Shown piece after piece: positions 8,894-19,807 of a DNA stretch of 64,000 nt (within the stretch, counting starts at the first letter, position 1; each line of letters opens with the position of its first letter). The notes beneath the pieces were generated by a model, which was given only the letters and a program-made list of their open reading frames with translations, ran no database searches and was not told where the DNA came from. The DNA comes from Euglena gracilis (lineage: Eukaryota; Euglenida; Euglenophyceae; Euglenales): assembly GCA_039621445.1 (NCBI GenBank), contig CP154956.1, forward strand, positions 91,793,934 to 91,857,933, given 5' to 3'. Made by a program: the position numbers and the translations under genes.

Positions 8894-10330
8894 CTTTTAT
8901 TTCACCTTTTAATCTGGTTCTTTGGGGGGAACAGTTTCCAAAGGAAAACTTGGAATTTCAAAAACTTGAGGTGTGTTTCCATGGTTCGCATTTGCGCTTT
9001 GCATTTTTAATGAAAAGTTGGAAAAAGTTTGTAAAAAATCGTCAAAATTGTAAACGTTTGGGTGAAAAGACCCAAACAAGGTGGGGGCTCAGAACCTTTG
9101 TGATGCAGACGTAGCCACTTGTGACACTGAGACACCTCGCCCGCGCGTACGCACCTTTTTCTGAGTTTTTGTTTGGTCTTTCGACCGTTAAACATATTCT
9201 TATACCAAGTGTACGTCCCACCTCGGCTTTTCTACTTATGCTTTCCTCCCGAAAAGCCCGTGGGGGGAGTAACAATAAAATTTGCTTCCCTTTTCTCCTT
9301 TGATATCCAAGCACAAAGGCAAAGAGAATTGGTGGGACCGCAGTCCCTTATATGAAAGTGACTTTTGCCCTTTCGAGCTTTGTAAAAGAAAGAAATAAAA
9401 CTTCTATTCAAATGGGACTTCGCCCTCAGAACTCTAAAAGAGAATTGCAAAGCACCAAACCCTGTAACCTTGAATTAGGAACCAGTTACTTTTGCTAAGC
9501 TTTTGCTAGCTCTAAGATTCTCTCTTTGTCTTATGGTTTAAGCGTACCACTGTGTACTGCCCCGCCGTGGACAGATTGTAGGCCGTAATCCATTGTATCT
9601 GGTACACAGTGCCATGGCAGAATGGGACGCCTGGTACACACCCTGCCCCTGGCGTTGAGGCACGGCGGCAGGTGGAGCCCATAGTGGTGGAGGGTCCCCC
9701 TCCTGTCCGCCCCCCCCCTTGAGTGGACCCCTGTGCGACGGAAGCCCCCCTGTGGATGCGCCAGGGTGCACCTCCCACAGACCTGGTCCTTGTCTGAAAT
9801 CCTTGTGGCCAGAATGCCTGGTCCAAATGGGAAATCGGGCATAGCCCTGGGAGGGGGATGTGTACCAAGCGTATGCTTCTGTCCACTTCCGTTGAGGAAG
9901 TTAGGATGGCAGCAGATCCTATTAGGATTTCCTAATGGGTGCCCCTTCTCTCTCCACAGGTGGTATTCTGTTATATTCTTGTCTTTCCTTTTCTCCGGGC
10001 CGGACTTGGATATCCAGTCCGTCCTCCCTGCATTGCTCTGTGCTTTGCTTCTTGGGAAGTTGGGAAAAGGGTTTTTCTGTCACTCTGATTTTCAGTTCCC
10101 AAGTAGGTGCGCCAAGGCGAAATTGAAGGCTTTTTGGGATTTGGGAAAGGGAAATTGGGAATCGGACGTGCACTCCAATCCATTGATCTTGGGTCCATTG
10201 TTCTTCCTCAATGATATATTTGATATACCGCACACGCCGGCGCCCCTTGGGCTGATGGAGTCGCCGCATAGGCGGTTGGGTGATAGGTAGGAAGCTGGTG
10301 AGAAAAAGGCCCTTAGGCCGCTTTCAACAT
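8894..10330. other. No recognisable gene; likely retroelement debris
   Basis: Only short ORFs on both strands. A minus frame at 9922-10269 has a basic N-terminus (QPKGRRRVRYIKYI), but I cannot assign it. No terminal repeats were matched here. Confidence 0.3.
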
Positions 10331-10508
10331 TTATTTACATAAATTTCTATGTTCTTTCAGTTTCTGGGGTCTTTCAGCAAACTTTCGAGATACCAATACT
10401 TTCCAGTAACTCTTCCAAGTCAAGCACAAGTATTGGCTGCCATATTGAGGGGTGAAGTGATCAGGATTGGACCCGCCTGCAGAGAGGAGGTCATATATAA
10501 GCCTGGAA

Positions 10509-11036
10509 TTAGGAAGTTCCGAAAAGCGGAACCTTCCGCAGATGGTCTTTTTTGGTGTTTTGTCCTGCCTGGAGGCGCACCCAGGGGCCGCCGCCAACAT
10601 TTCTTTTATTCCATAGCTTCCAGTCCTGTTGCACACAACCGACAAAACTGGAGGCTGGCTCCCAGGTGTCCTCCTCTGACCCATAGCCTTTCCACCTGAC
10701 ATTCCCGTAATGGACTCCCCGATCAATTTTGTGCTCGAGAATTTTTTCCACCACAAAATCATCTGTTTCCGGCAATTTTGAACGGGGCTTGAAATAAAGG
10801 CACGGAAGTGCTTTGCCATTAGGCGGGGAAAGGTATGGCTTGAAATCATCCATGTGAACACCATCGATCCCGTTGGGCCGTGCCACCCTATAGCGGCCAC
10901 ATCTATCAACGCGTTCGAGAATTTCACAGGGCCCGAGCCAGAGGTGGTCCAGCTTGGAAGATTGCATGCGGGTGCGGCTATTTCGTACCCACACGCGGTC
11001 ACCAGCACTGTAGCCAGGTGTTTTGAATTCTTGCAA
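10509..11036 (-). pseudogene. Integrase C-terminus with chromodomain
   Basis: The first part (GYSAGDRVWVRN, LGPCEILERV, GRYRVARP) is the GPF/SH3-like integrase C-terminal module. It is followed by FVVEKILEHKIDRGVHYGN and WKGYGSEEDTWEPASS, a clear chromodomain with the aromatic cage residues present. Chromodomains at this position direct integration to methylated histones in chromoviruses. After the chromodomain the frame reads a Gly/Gln tail that may be non-coding. Confidence 0.85.
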
Positions 11037-11240
11037 AATTTATTTCTCTTTTGAGAATGGTTGTAAATTATGTCTGTCTGAACAGTAGGTTTTTGAGAGA
11101 CTCTGCTTCTGAGAACCATGTCTCACAAGTTACGCTACTTCGAGCTGGTCTCTCTGGTGGTATATCCCCAATCGCCGGCTGGTCACGCCAAAAAACAATT
11201 TTATATGGGGAATGTTGTAAAACTAATCCCGGTATAGTTT

Positions 11241-11432
11241 TCAAAGGAGGGAAATTGGCAAAACCTGGACCCAGATTTTTTGTGAGTCAGCCAGTGAAAG
11301 GCGGAGCGTATTTTCAACAGCCTTCACTGCAGCCTCGGCGCGGCCATTTCCCTTCGGGCGATATATAATGGAAAAATGCTGTTCGATTCCCAGCAAACCG
11401 CATAGGGTTGTGAAGAATCGGGTAGAAATCAA
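11241..11432 (-). pseudogene. Integrase catalytic core fragment
   Basis: FTTLCGLLGIEQHFSIIYRPKGNGRAE matches the end of the gypsy integrase core (F..L...LGI......YHPQ..G..E) with the third catalytic residue, Glu. The usual His of YHPQ is replaced by Arg. Upstream core motifs are out of frame. Confidence 0.75.
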
Positions 11433-11605
11433 ATCATCTTGAACACGTCACATTATGCAAATACACTTCTCCAGAAAATTATGCACTAAAATTTGCGCGG
11501 TGAACCCTGCCTTTTGGCATAGAATGGCTACTATGTGACCACTCAGCCTGCAGACGACAACAAAAACGTAATCGTAAATTTTGCTGTCTGGTCTTTTGCA
11601 AGGTT

Positions 11606-11848
11606 CTAATTCAAGAAAATCCAAGCAGAGGGACGTATAAAAGTCAGGGGTGCGAGCAGAAAGTCCAGCGTACCAGTGGGGTACCTCTGCGTGGTTTCAC
11701 AGCTTGACAGATTTGGCACCGTTGCGAGATTTGCAAGCAGCGCGAATGCAGTTCTCTTTCTTTCAGGGTTGTACAATATCTGCCACCCAGGAAAGAATTT
11801 GTCGTTTGCAGTTGTGATCGATGATGTTTTGGTTGGTACACCCCTCAC
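11606..11848 (-). pseudogene. Integrase zinc-binding region fragment
   Basis: Two overlapping minus frames give pieces of a CQICQAVK-type zinc-finger end with Lys/Pro-rich surroundings. The position between RNase H and the integrase core fits the HHCC domain. It is frameshifted. Confidence 0.5.
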
Positions 11849-12162
11849 TCAGCGAATACCTGCAAGAATATTCTGGACCTTCACTATCGTAATGTTCGCA
11901 CGGTATTCAACGCATTTCTCAAGCATACACTTTTTTTCAAAGGTGCCGCTCCAGGGTGCCCCTCGTTGCAGTAACACAAAATTGCGTCATCAACCAAGGC
12001 ACGGGGTATACATTACTTATATCCCGCATCATCACAAAACAACAGAAAAGGAGAGAAGGTAACATTATATACAACTTCGTCATTGTGCAGCTTACGCACT
12101 ATCGTGCTATATACGGGATCATGGGAGTAATCCCATTCACGAAAGAAGTGGAGAGAAGGTGA

Positions 12163-12561
12163 TTAGGATCGCGTAACGCGGCGGAGACCAGTTGTACGGC
12201 CTCGCTGCCTTCTCCCCCGTATAGGAGAGACTTGCAAAGAACACAAAATCGATGAAACGGGAAAAGAATCCAACATATCGTCGGCTGCGTCATATCGAAG
12301 TACATCTTTATCAGCCCGTTGGCTGCCATGAAAGGTGGCATCACCCTCATCTGGGTTACCGGGGTAATGCCAGGGTGCTCGACTAAGCGGGTCTGCTACT
12401 TTTTGCGTATTTCCTGGGGTACATACAACCACCAGGTTGAATTGCGACAAAAAATCATGCCATCGGCATCTTCGGCCTACGGAAGACGTCGCTTTGTTCA
12501 GATCATCGGTGTACCAGTGTTGAAGACTCACATTGTCAGTCAACACTAGTATTTGCACCAA
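12163..12561 (-). pseudogene. RNase H C-terminal part and linker
   Basis: ILVLTDNVSLQHWYTDD, RRCRWHDFLSQF and PGNTQKVADPLSRAP are the final conserved blocks of gypsy RNase H (TDH-SLQ, R-W-L-Q-F, G--N-VADALSR). Confidence 0.85.
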
Positions 12562-12848
12562 GGAACTGGCGACCCAATTAGGAATTTTTGCAAAATAAGT
12601 ACGATTGTGTACGTTTCTTTCTCACGGACTGTCCATTTGACTTGGCCTTTGCCATCTTCACCTTGTAGCTTCCTGCTGAAAAATGTTACAGGTCGTAGTT
12701 CGTTAGCCGCGTTGTGCTGGCTTAACACTCCGCCAGCAGGATAAGCTCTGCTATCGATTTCTAGCACGTAAAGCTTGCAGGGATCCGCGATGTCGAGTAC
12801 GCCATTTTCAAGCTTTAGCTTTTTAATGCTCTCTAGAGCTTCACACAT
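12546..12848 (-). pseudogene. RNase H N-terminal part
   Basis: Contains LYVLEIDSRAYPAGGVLSQH, RPVTFFSRKL and EKETYTIV. These correspond to the D-AS--G-GAVL-Q, P-AY-S-KL and EKE-LA-V blocks of gypsy RNase H. It overlaps the next segment by a frameshift. Confidence 0.85.
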
Positions 12849-12861
12849 GTCTGCGTCCCAT

Positions 12862-13104
12862 TTAATTTGGGTTTTTTCGGGTGCGCGACTTTTGAGCTCT
12901 CGTGAGCGGTACCGCCATTTTCGCAGAATCTTTCATGTAAATCGCGTAGGATTGGTCTAATGCCAAAAATCCTTTCAAATGGGTGATGGTCTTAAAAATC
13001 TCAGGTGCCCGTTTCTTAATGGCCTCTAGTTTGCTATGCGCCGCTCGGCGTTGGCCATTATTATGATTGTGCCCGCAAAACTTCATCGCTTCGCGAAATA
13101 ACAT
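12862..13104 (-). pseudogene. RT-RNase H connection
   Basis: HLKGFLALDQSYAIYMKDSAK followed by VPLTRAQK matches the FLGL--YYR-FI--FS-IA-PLT connection block. The YVDD palm motif before it is not readable in any single frame. Confidence 0.65.
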
Positions 13105-13440
13105 TGGATAATGCGCTGAAACGTGGCTGGGCCATTCCTAACACCCACTGGTAAAACCGTCCATTGGTATACAGCTTTGGATGGTACACATGCTCTATAG
13201 GCTTGAGATTCGGGATCCAGGTACATTTGGTGGAAACCATTATCCAGGTCAAAAATTGTCCACAAGCGGTTATCCGCTTGTTTTGTGATAAGGTCATCAA
13301 TTGGAGGTAACGGGAATGGGTGTTTCTTCGTCTGAGAATTTAAGTCCTTATAATCCAGTACCAGCCTCCACTTTTTCTGACCTGATGGGTCTGTGGGCTT
13401 GGGAACGGCAAAAGCATGGGAGGCCTATTCACTTTTGGAA
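13061..13440 (-). pseudogene. Reverse transcriptase palm region
   Basis: FDLDNGFHQMYLDPESQAY (motif A, FDL--G-HQ) and GVRNGPATFQRIIQ (motif B, G--NAPATFQ) are visible in overlapping frames. Several one-base shifts lie between the blocks. Confidence 0.8.
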
Positions 13441-13470
13441 GGGTTGATCCAATTCTGCTCTATGAGCTTT

Positions 13471-13776
13471 TCAATCATTTTTCATTGAGAGCTGTCTCTG
13501 TTTCTCCTGAACAACGGAAAATTTCCGATGCATTGGCTTTGCGCCTTCTTTAAGCTCAATTTTACAAACTCCAAAAGGTCCGCTGATTGCGGGGTCTACA
13601 TCACAAGCGTAAACAGGGTTCTCCAAAACACCAGAAAACTCGCGACTGATGTGCATACAAAATTCTGATGAATTGGGATGCTGTCCTGCACCTTCATCGA
13701 CAGCGGAAACTAGTTTATGGGTCATATCAACCATTTGGGGGGGAAGAGCGGTGATGCCTATACGCATGTTGCTCAA
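13471..13776 (-). pseudogene. RT N-terminus / protease-RT linker
   Basis: GPFGVCKIELKEGAKPMHRKF and VVQEKQRQL correspond to the fingers start (I-L--GA-P----Y). The upstream half could be the end of the protease or a linker. No DTG/DSG motif was found. Confidence 0.55.
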
Positions 13777-13799
13777 AGAGCCGTATCGGCTCCCTGATG

Positions 13800-14900
13800 G
13801 TCGTTATGATACAACACAATCACATTCAAGGGTGGTGCTGTAGAAACGTTGAAAACGTAAAAAAAACACGAAAAATGATTTCTTGGAAGGGTGCTTTCTA
13901 ACACTACTCCACGGATATCGTCGAATAGAGGAACATCGTTTGGCAGGTTCCACCCAAAAAAAAGTGACATAAGTCAGGATTTGAAACCACTCCGCTGCGG
14001 GATTCACAGAGATGAGTAGTGCGCTTCGCGCTTGATCCTGGAAATTCCTATTTACATCCAGCGGGATAAGTTTTAGGGGGGGATGCATGTATAGGATATT
14101 GTCTCCCCTAAACTTATCAAAGGCGTTAGAATTTTGCGACCAATGTCGCGGTAATCACGAAGGCGTGTTGGATGAGTATACATCAATGTATAAGGTCAAA
14201 TCAAACTTAACCGCCATATCAGCGATTTTTGAAAACCAATTTCTCAAAATGCGTTATTGACCGAACTGAAAAGATATCCAGGTGTCCTTGTTGTGCTTGG
14301 AGATCTGCTCAACGTCCTGAAGGGGGGGAACGTGCTGTAAAACAGAACAACGGAATTGTAAATCATCCACACACATGTCCGTAGGACTCGATCCAGGGGG
14401 GTATGAATGGGTTGAGCATATGCCCTATCATCGGTAATGCGCAGGACGGGGAATGCGCGATATGCGCGGGATTCGCACTATGTGCGTGAAGCGTGATATG
14501 CGCGGGAGGTTTGGAAAGCGCCATAGGCGCATGGGGGGCGTGTTGGAAAATCCGAAGAGTTAGGCTATGCTTTTGCACTGTAGTGCTTGATTCACCATCG
14601 CGAATTGCGAAAAACTGTTAGGCGATGTTGTGATAGGGTGAAAAGCTACCAGGTGTACCGATGGGTGTACCACCCATTTTCTTGTGATCTTTTAAATCCG
14701 TTCCCAGTGTACCATTAATTAACGTGAAGGTACGACTGCCAAGTGTAGGGGGGTAAAAATTCCTGGTTGCAGGATCCAATCAGAATAGTTTGGAAGACTC
14801 AACAAGTCATCAACAATCAAACTCATAGTCAGCGGAGATCCTGAGACATTGAGCGCATTGGTAGGAGGGTTGGTGCTTGTGATGTGTGTTCGTGTGTGTT
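13800..14900. other. Region upstream of chromovirus pol, no gene recognised
   Basis: This is where gag and protease would lie on the minus strand, but only short frames are present (13804-14088, 14363-14578) and none shows a zinc knuckle. The minus frame 14363-14578 reads His/Ala/Pro repeats from irregular GCGC-rich tandem units. Confidence 0.35.
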
Positions 14901-14987
14901 TCAGTTCATAAGTTTCTGTCGGCTGGGGTAGCTGCTAGGTGGTGTACAGCGGTGTCTGAAATCGACACACCTGGACGAAAACATAAC

Positions 14988-15127
14988 ATGCCTCCAGACT
15001 ACCGGTGGGGAAAATGATGTCATCACCTGGCGGTTCACCGGTCTCCTGCCAGGTAACCTTCTGAGCCCCCAGTGCCGCTCCAGGATATCCCATAGTCGTC
15101 GACCAACCAACGGCGGTCCCCACAGGG
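14988..15127 (-). mobile_element. SINE-like repeat, partial copy 1
   Basis: Shares the block from GCCTCCAGACTACCGGTGG to GTCCCCACAGG with copies 2 and 3. It lacks their Pol III-like part and abuts the DIRS terminal sequence at 15128. Confidence 0.6.
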
Positions 15128-15560
15128 TCAGGAGTCTCTGCTTAGTGCCGCCTTGCCACAGATGGCTGAAGATGCTGCTCCGACTTGACGACGTGACTTC
15201 TTGTCCCTGGGAGGGGGTCATCCCCTTCCCTTCCTGGGCCCTATTTTTTGACGGACGGCTTTTAAACAAAAAAATTATTTTACGGGTACGGGGGTCGCGC
15301 TCACAAGGTCTTTGTGCTTCGCCCTCGGTGTCCCTTCATGTCCCTACATCCCTTGTCGGGTACAAACAGAGAATTCTGGAGCAAAAATCAGCTGTGTGCG
15401 CAACATGCATATACCAGAGGGAAAGGGGGCCTGGGCCACCCCCATGAGGATTGGGAGGGGATCCCAAAAAACTCCAATTCTTTCCAGCTTTTGATTCCAA
15501 AGCCTCTTCTAAGGGGCCAACATGGTGCGGAGTCTCAAACCACTAAACCCAGGAATTAAA
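15128..15560 (-). pseudogene. DIRS locus A (minus): recombinase fragment and 3' terminal repeat
   Basis: On the minus strand, 15560-15375 encodes a block equivalent to YKRLWNQKLERIGVFWDPLP in the tyrosine-recombinase region, as in the plus copy at 19.85 kb. It then jumps to terminal-repeat sequence (15345-15128), also seen at 20.5-20.8 and 37.1-37.3 kb. The catalytic His/Arg/Tyr part is deleted. Confidence 0.65.
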
Positions 15561-15578
15561 AGCATAGCACTGTAGGCA

Positions 15579-15778
15579 TTACGTGCCTGGGCCTTGGATA
15601 ACTGAAAAAATTGTCCTAAGGCGCCAGCCACGTGGCCAGTTGTGGCTTCGGGGGGGTAGACCCATTTTGTCCAAACTCACCCGAAATAATGAAAAGGAAC
15701 TCTGAAAACGCTTTAAACTCGGGTTTCTCCCCAGGAAATCGTCAACGGATTTACTCTGTATTTGTTTCTCCTGGTGGG
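15579..15778 (-). pseudogene. DIRS locus A (minus): recombinase N-terminal block
   Basis: The minus frame has VDDFLGRNPSLKRFQSSF, which parallels VYDFLGRSYSLKRCQSAF in the plus copy (19.63-19.69 kb). The coding line is broken at about 15779 by SINE-like repeats and resumes beyond 16370. Confidence 0.7.
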
Positions 15779-16040
15779 CTCTTTGTTTTAAGGCAAGTGT
15801 TCGATGCCCGAAGGGCCGGTTCCTCTCACTGTCCCGAGCCGGACGCCAATTTCCGACCCGGGAATGGAACCCACGACCACCCGGTTCCTCGGCTAGCGTC
15901 ATGCCTCCAGACCACCGGTGGCGAAAAAGGAGGTTCTCACCTGGCGGGTCACCGGTCTCCCGCCAGGCAGCCTCCTGAGCCCCCAGTACCGCTCCGTGAC
16001 GTCCCATAGTCGTGGACCAACCCACGGCGATCCCCACACT
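15779..16040 (-). mobile_element. SINE-like repeat, copy 2
   Basis: About 260 bp. On the minus strand it starts TGTGGGGATCGCCG and contains GTGGGTTCCATTCCCGG, a one-base variant of a Pol III B box. It is highly similar to copy 3 and lies in the same orientation, inside the DIRS recombinase region. Confidence 0.65.
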
Positions 16041-16120
16041 CCCCTTCCTAAGGAGAGACCGGAGTTCGCTCTTCAAGACTCCTTTTTGATCGCCGTGGGA
16101 CCCTCTGCTGCCAAGTGGAT

Positions 16121-16370
16121 TCTTTGTTTTACGGCACGTGTTCGAAGCCCTAAGGGCCGGCGTCTCTCACCGTCCTGATCCGGACGCCATTTTCCGACCG
16201 GGAATCGAACCCACGACCTCCCGGTTCCTCTGCTAGCGTCATGCCTCCAGACTAGCGGTGGTGAAAAAGGAGTCCTCAGCTGGCGCTTCACAGGGCTGCC
16301 GCCAGGCAGCCCAGTGCCGCTCCGCGACATCACATAGTCTGCACAAACCCGCTGCGATCCCCACACCGTC
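16121..16370 (-). mobile_element. SINE-like repeat, copy 3 with Pol III B-box match
   Basis: The minus strand carries GTGGGTTCGATTCCCGG (rc of about 16199-16215), an exact GGTTCGANTCC B box. It is not a complete tRNA because acceptor and D arms cannot be drawn. A tRNA-derived SINE head is the likely explanation. Copies 2 and 3 together interrupt DIRS locus A. Confidence 0.65.
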
Positions 16371-16372
16371 CG

Positions 16373-16900
16373 ATATTTTCCTAGGCAAATCATGCAAGGG
16401 AGGGGCCACCTGGTGGGTAGCGTTTTCTCCGGCCTGCAATTGGTGATCACACCCCTGTAGGTGGTGATTTTCAGGCAGGGGGTTACTGGCAGTTTCATCT
16501 TGATTAATTGGGGCCACCACGTGGCTGAATCCCAAATGGGGGTGACCATCAAAAATTTGGAATGGGAAAACATTCCAATCGTGGAAGAAATTTCTGCATG
16601 ATTGTCCAAGGAGGGTTTGCATAAAGTTCCCCATGTTGTCCAGGGTCATTGGAGGGCATCCACTGCCCTCGCATCCCAGTGGGGCGATCTGGCTGTCGCC
16701 GTTGCAGCCGGAGGATAAGCAGGTGCATGCGACATGTGGCGAACCGGGCCGCCCACCCCCCAGATCCCAGTATCAGAAGTTTCCCATCAGAAAACCCCAG
16801 CCCGTGACGGCCACGGCCTGTGGACCACAGTTGCCAGAAAGACCAAAGGGAAGACGGAACCACCAGCCCAGCATAAACGCCTGCATTGGGGCCCAATCAA
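16373..16900 (-). pseudogene. DIRS locus A (minus): post-RNase H / recombinase N-terminal region
   Basis: Short minus frames read NMGNFMQT, IFDGHPHLGFSHVVAP, HQLQAGENATHQVAPPLHDL. They are equivalent to the plus copy at 19.3-19.6 kb (VFMVT.., HQLQEGPNATPEV). The segment follows directly after the RT N-terminus, so the middle of RT and most of RNase H are deleted in this copy. Confidence 0.65.
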
Positions 16901-17188
16901 GCAAGAGAGAGCAGACCACAGCATTCCAAAAAAAATTTGGTATTTTTCCCTGCAGTCTCTGATGAGCGTCCATTTCGTTTGCCCCCCTTCCGGTTTTGAT
17001 ATCAGGAACCAGGGAATTAGCTGTTGGGTTCCTGAATCCTGAACCATCTTTATGTACCAAGTTCTTTCGTAATCCAACAGGACTTTTTCTGCCTGTTTCA
17101 GGTCTAGGTTGGCTCTCGTTTTTGGATGTGTGGATAATTTTGGTGGTTTGACCCAAGTGGGTTTAATTCCATCTTTTATCAGTTCCAT
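16787..17188 (-). pseudogene. DIRS locus A (minus): RT N-terminus
   Basis: Contains KTRANLDLKQAEKVLLDYER and LIPWFLISKPEGGQTKWTLI then DCRE, the RT fingers block of DIRS/gypsy-like enzymes (NPWF-V-KP---WR-I-DLR). The same block is at 23.9-24.1 kb. The frame then runs into non-RT sequence at about 16930. Confidence 0.75.
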
Positions 17189-17198
17189 CTTTTATAAT

Positions 17199-18051
17199 TT
17201 AGAAGGTTGCTGGAGGGGCATTTTTCAGCCACAATTTTAGACGTTTTTGCAGTCTCTGGTGTAGAGGGGTGTCCCCCCAATTTTCCTCCGTGGTATTTAT
17301 TTCTTCAATCAAATTTTTTTCTGCGGGTTGGTTTGGGTTTTTGGAACATTTTAAAACCCTTGGAACCCCTGAAGTTTGGTCTTTTCCAAGATGTAATGGA
17401 TGGTGGTGTGCATGCACCCACCATCTCTCTCTCACAGACTCTCTGCTCCATCTTGTCCTTCGCCTTGTCTGGTAACATACCATAGGGGGTCACTGAGGGT
17501 CCCCCCCTTGATTTCAGCTTCCAAGGGTGGAATTAAATGATTTGGGGGGGCTGAGACCCTCGTCCTCCTTTGCCCCCTCTGGGGCATCCTCCTGGGGCTG
17601 CCGGGGATGATTCGTATAAGGTTTGCACCATAGCTTGTGGGGGGCCATTTCTGGACCACCGCTTTGGCCCACATGGCCCTGTGAGTTCTGGCCACTCAGG
17701 CCCTGAAGATGATGGCCTCCATGGCCCTGCTCTTTTGGCCTCCGTGGCCGAACAAATGAAAATGATTCAAACTCTCGCCGCCTTGGCCTTGATTTACCCT
17801 CCCTGGGGCTGAGCTTGACGTTGGTCTCCAGTCCCACGTAAAATCTGGGGGGTGGGATGCTGTGCCCCCCTTCTTCCCCTTGAGAAGGGTTGTTGTGTTA
17901 GAACGTTTGGGGGGATTTGGCGAACCTTTTCTACCTCTTGCTGAGGCCACCATGGCCTCCACCTTGGCTTGGGATTCCACCTTCTCCAATTCTGTTCGAA
18001 TTGTGTTCTGGCGGGTGGGCGCCATTGTGGAACATGTCTTTGAGCTTTCAA
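17199..18051 (-). pseudogene. DIRS locus A (minus): ORF1 (gag-like)
   Basis: Overlapping minus frames are rich in Gln, Gly, His, Arg and Pro (EQGHGGHHLQGLSGQNSQGH). The C-terminal end PLHQRLQKRLKLWLKNAPPATF is shared with 24.1 kb. No CCHC knuckle is seen. The composition suggests an RNA-binding, disordered ORF1 protein. Confidence 0.6.
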
Positions 18052-18082
18052 ATTAGGTCACATTCAAAACACTTTCCCAGTT

Positions 18083-18470
18083 TTGGAGAAAGGCCACTGG
18101 GCGGCCAAAATCGATCGGAAAGACGGATATTTTCACACCAGTGAACCCAACTCTAAAGCCCTTTCTAAGGCATCAGGCGGTGGGGAAAACCTGGGAATTC
18201 CAGGCAGGCTGTTTTTGCCTAAATGTGATACCACAAAATTCTATGTCAATCATGAAGACATTCGAAAAACGTTGGATTAGAAAAGGAATCCAGGTTTTTA
18301 TTTACGTATTTACGTTTTATTTACGTTTTTATTTACGACATTTTAATGGTTTCCCCCACTCAAAATACATTGAAAACCCCTTGAACAGGGTTGACAAAGA
18401 CCTAATCGACTCGGGGTTCAAAATTAATGTTAAAAAGTCAACCTTCGAGCCACCCAGGTCGTAAACCACT
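18083..18470 (+). pseudogene. DIRS locus A (plus): RT palm
   Basis: HWAAKIDRKDGYFHT (motif A, KIDLKDAYFH type), then GKTWEFQAGCFCLNVIPQ (motif B region) and IQVFIYVF where FIYLDD is expected; the DD pair is lost in an AT-rich insertion-like stretch at about 18300-18350. It is head-to-head with the minus-strand ORF1 ending at 18051. Confidence 0.75.
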
Positions 18471-18610
18471 TGAGCTTCCAGTTAAATATCCAAGATGGAA
18501 AATTGAAAATTCCCCCAAAAAGTCAAACCCATAAAAACTGAACTTGGGGAAAAATTGAAAAACGATTTCAGGTAGAAAAGGCAGTCCGCTGCCATTTTGG
18601 GCCAAAGTAG

Positions 18611-19150
18611 GTGCAACCTCATGGCCCTGCCGTTTTTATGGCCTTCACAGATTCCCTATCGAATGTCTTGATCAAAAAGTACACAGCCCCATGGAACTCA
18701 AACCATTCGTTTTTAACAGGACGTAAAAGCCCAATTGAGGGAAATCAAAAATCTGCTGGACACCTGGGGTGGCAGACCTTTCCCCCAACGTGCAACAAGG
18801 GAGTTGCACTCAGACAGCTGTCTGGGGCGGTTGCACATTCATACTGGAGAAATTGTCCAAGAGATTTGGAGAGAAAACGTCACCTTATAAAGCAATCTAA
18901 AAGAATTACCTGCAGCCATCAGCAGAGTGAAGAGTCTAAGCAGGCCAGGTAAAACGGTGTCCATTTCAGTGGACAATAAGCTTATTAATTATTACCTGCC
19001 AAAGGGGGGGGGGGCAGAAAAGACCCTTTCAACTGCCCAATAAGGCCATTTTTCAATGGTGCATGGAAAAAATTAAATCTACAAGGAAAATGCTTTCCTT
19101 CAAAGGAATGGTTAGCAGACCCCATAAGCAAGTGGGAGTCAGACTGCGGT
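18611..19150 (+). pseudogene. DIRS locus A (plus): RNase H domain
   Basis: Blocks similar to 28.4-28.9 kb can be read across frames: AFTDSL, SVDNKLINYYLPKGGG, QLSGAVAHSYWR, WCMEK. DIRS RNase H motifs (SVDNQ as the catalytic D region, then a C-terminal KWVPSKDCLADPIS-like block) are present but frameshifted. Confidence 0.65.
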
Positions 19151-19159
19151 GACTACTTA

Positions 19160-19746
19160 TTGGAACCGCAGCTCTTTCAATGGCTAATTCAGCATTTCAA
19201 TTTTTTTCCTAAATTTGGAAACCAATTTATTTGCCTCCCAATCCCCAGGCAACAAAAAGCCGCCCATTTTTTGGGCCAGCTGGCCCCACTGGGAGGCCAC
19301 AGCAGTAAACGCATTACAATGTACACTGGACAACGTGGGGGATCTTTATGCAAACCACCCCGGTCAATAATTCAAAAATTTCTGCCCAGGTTGAAAATGT
19401 TTCCCCAGACCAAAGTTTTCATGGTCACCACTGCTGGGATTCAGCCACATGGTGGCCCCAAGTTATAGAAATGGAAGTTCCAGGGACCCCCTGCCTGAAC
19501 ATCACCCCCCTACAGGGGTGTTTTCACCAATTGCAGGAGGGGCCAAACGCCACCCCCGAGGTGACCCCTAATTTGCATGATTTGCTCAGGCAAATATTGG
19601 AGGGGAAACAAATTCAGGTTAAAACCGTTTACGATTTCCTGGGGAGAAGTTACAGTTTAAAACGTTGTCAGAGTGCTTTTGCAATTACGTGGGAATTTTG
19701 GAGCATATGGGGGTGCCCCACCCTGAAGCCACACCAGACCAAGTGA
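19160..19746 (+). pseudogene. DIRS locus A (plus): linker and recombinase N-terminus
   Basis: Two frames (19160-19468 and 19348-19746) contain LFQWLIQHFNF, KVFMVTTAGIQPHGG and VYDFLGRSYSLKRCQSAF. They are collinear with the minus copy at 15.6-16.9 kb, which confirms the family. Confidence 0.65.
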
Positions 19747-19807
19747 CTGACGCTTTAATACTATTGTTCCAAATCTCCAAGGCCCAAGCCGTAATGCATA
19801 CAGTGCC

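Larger units (their letters stand above)
10331..13790 (-). mobile_element. Chromovirus (Ty3/gypsy with chromodomain) pol remnant
   Basis: Reading the minus strand from 13.8 to 10.3 kb gives RT, RNase H, integrase and chromodomain in the standard Ty3/gypsy order. The frame is broken many times, so the copy is dead. I did not find a matching LTR pair, so the element ends are not set. Confidence 0.8.

Noticed and set aside
16190-16262. Possible tRNA gene on the minus strand
   Set aside because: Only the T-arm/B-box part fits. Acceptor and D stems cannot be formed, and the sequence is part of a repeated SINE-like unit.
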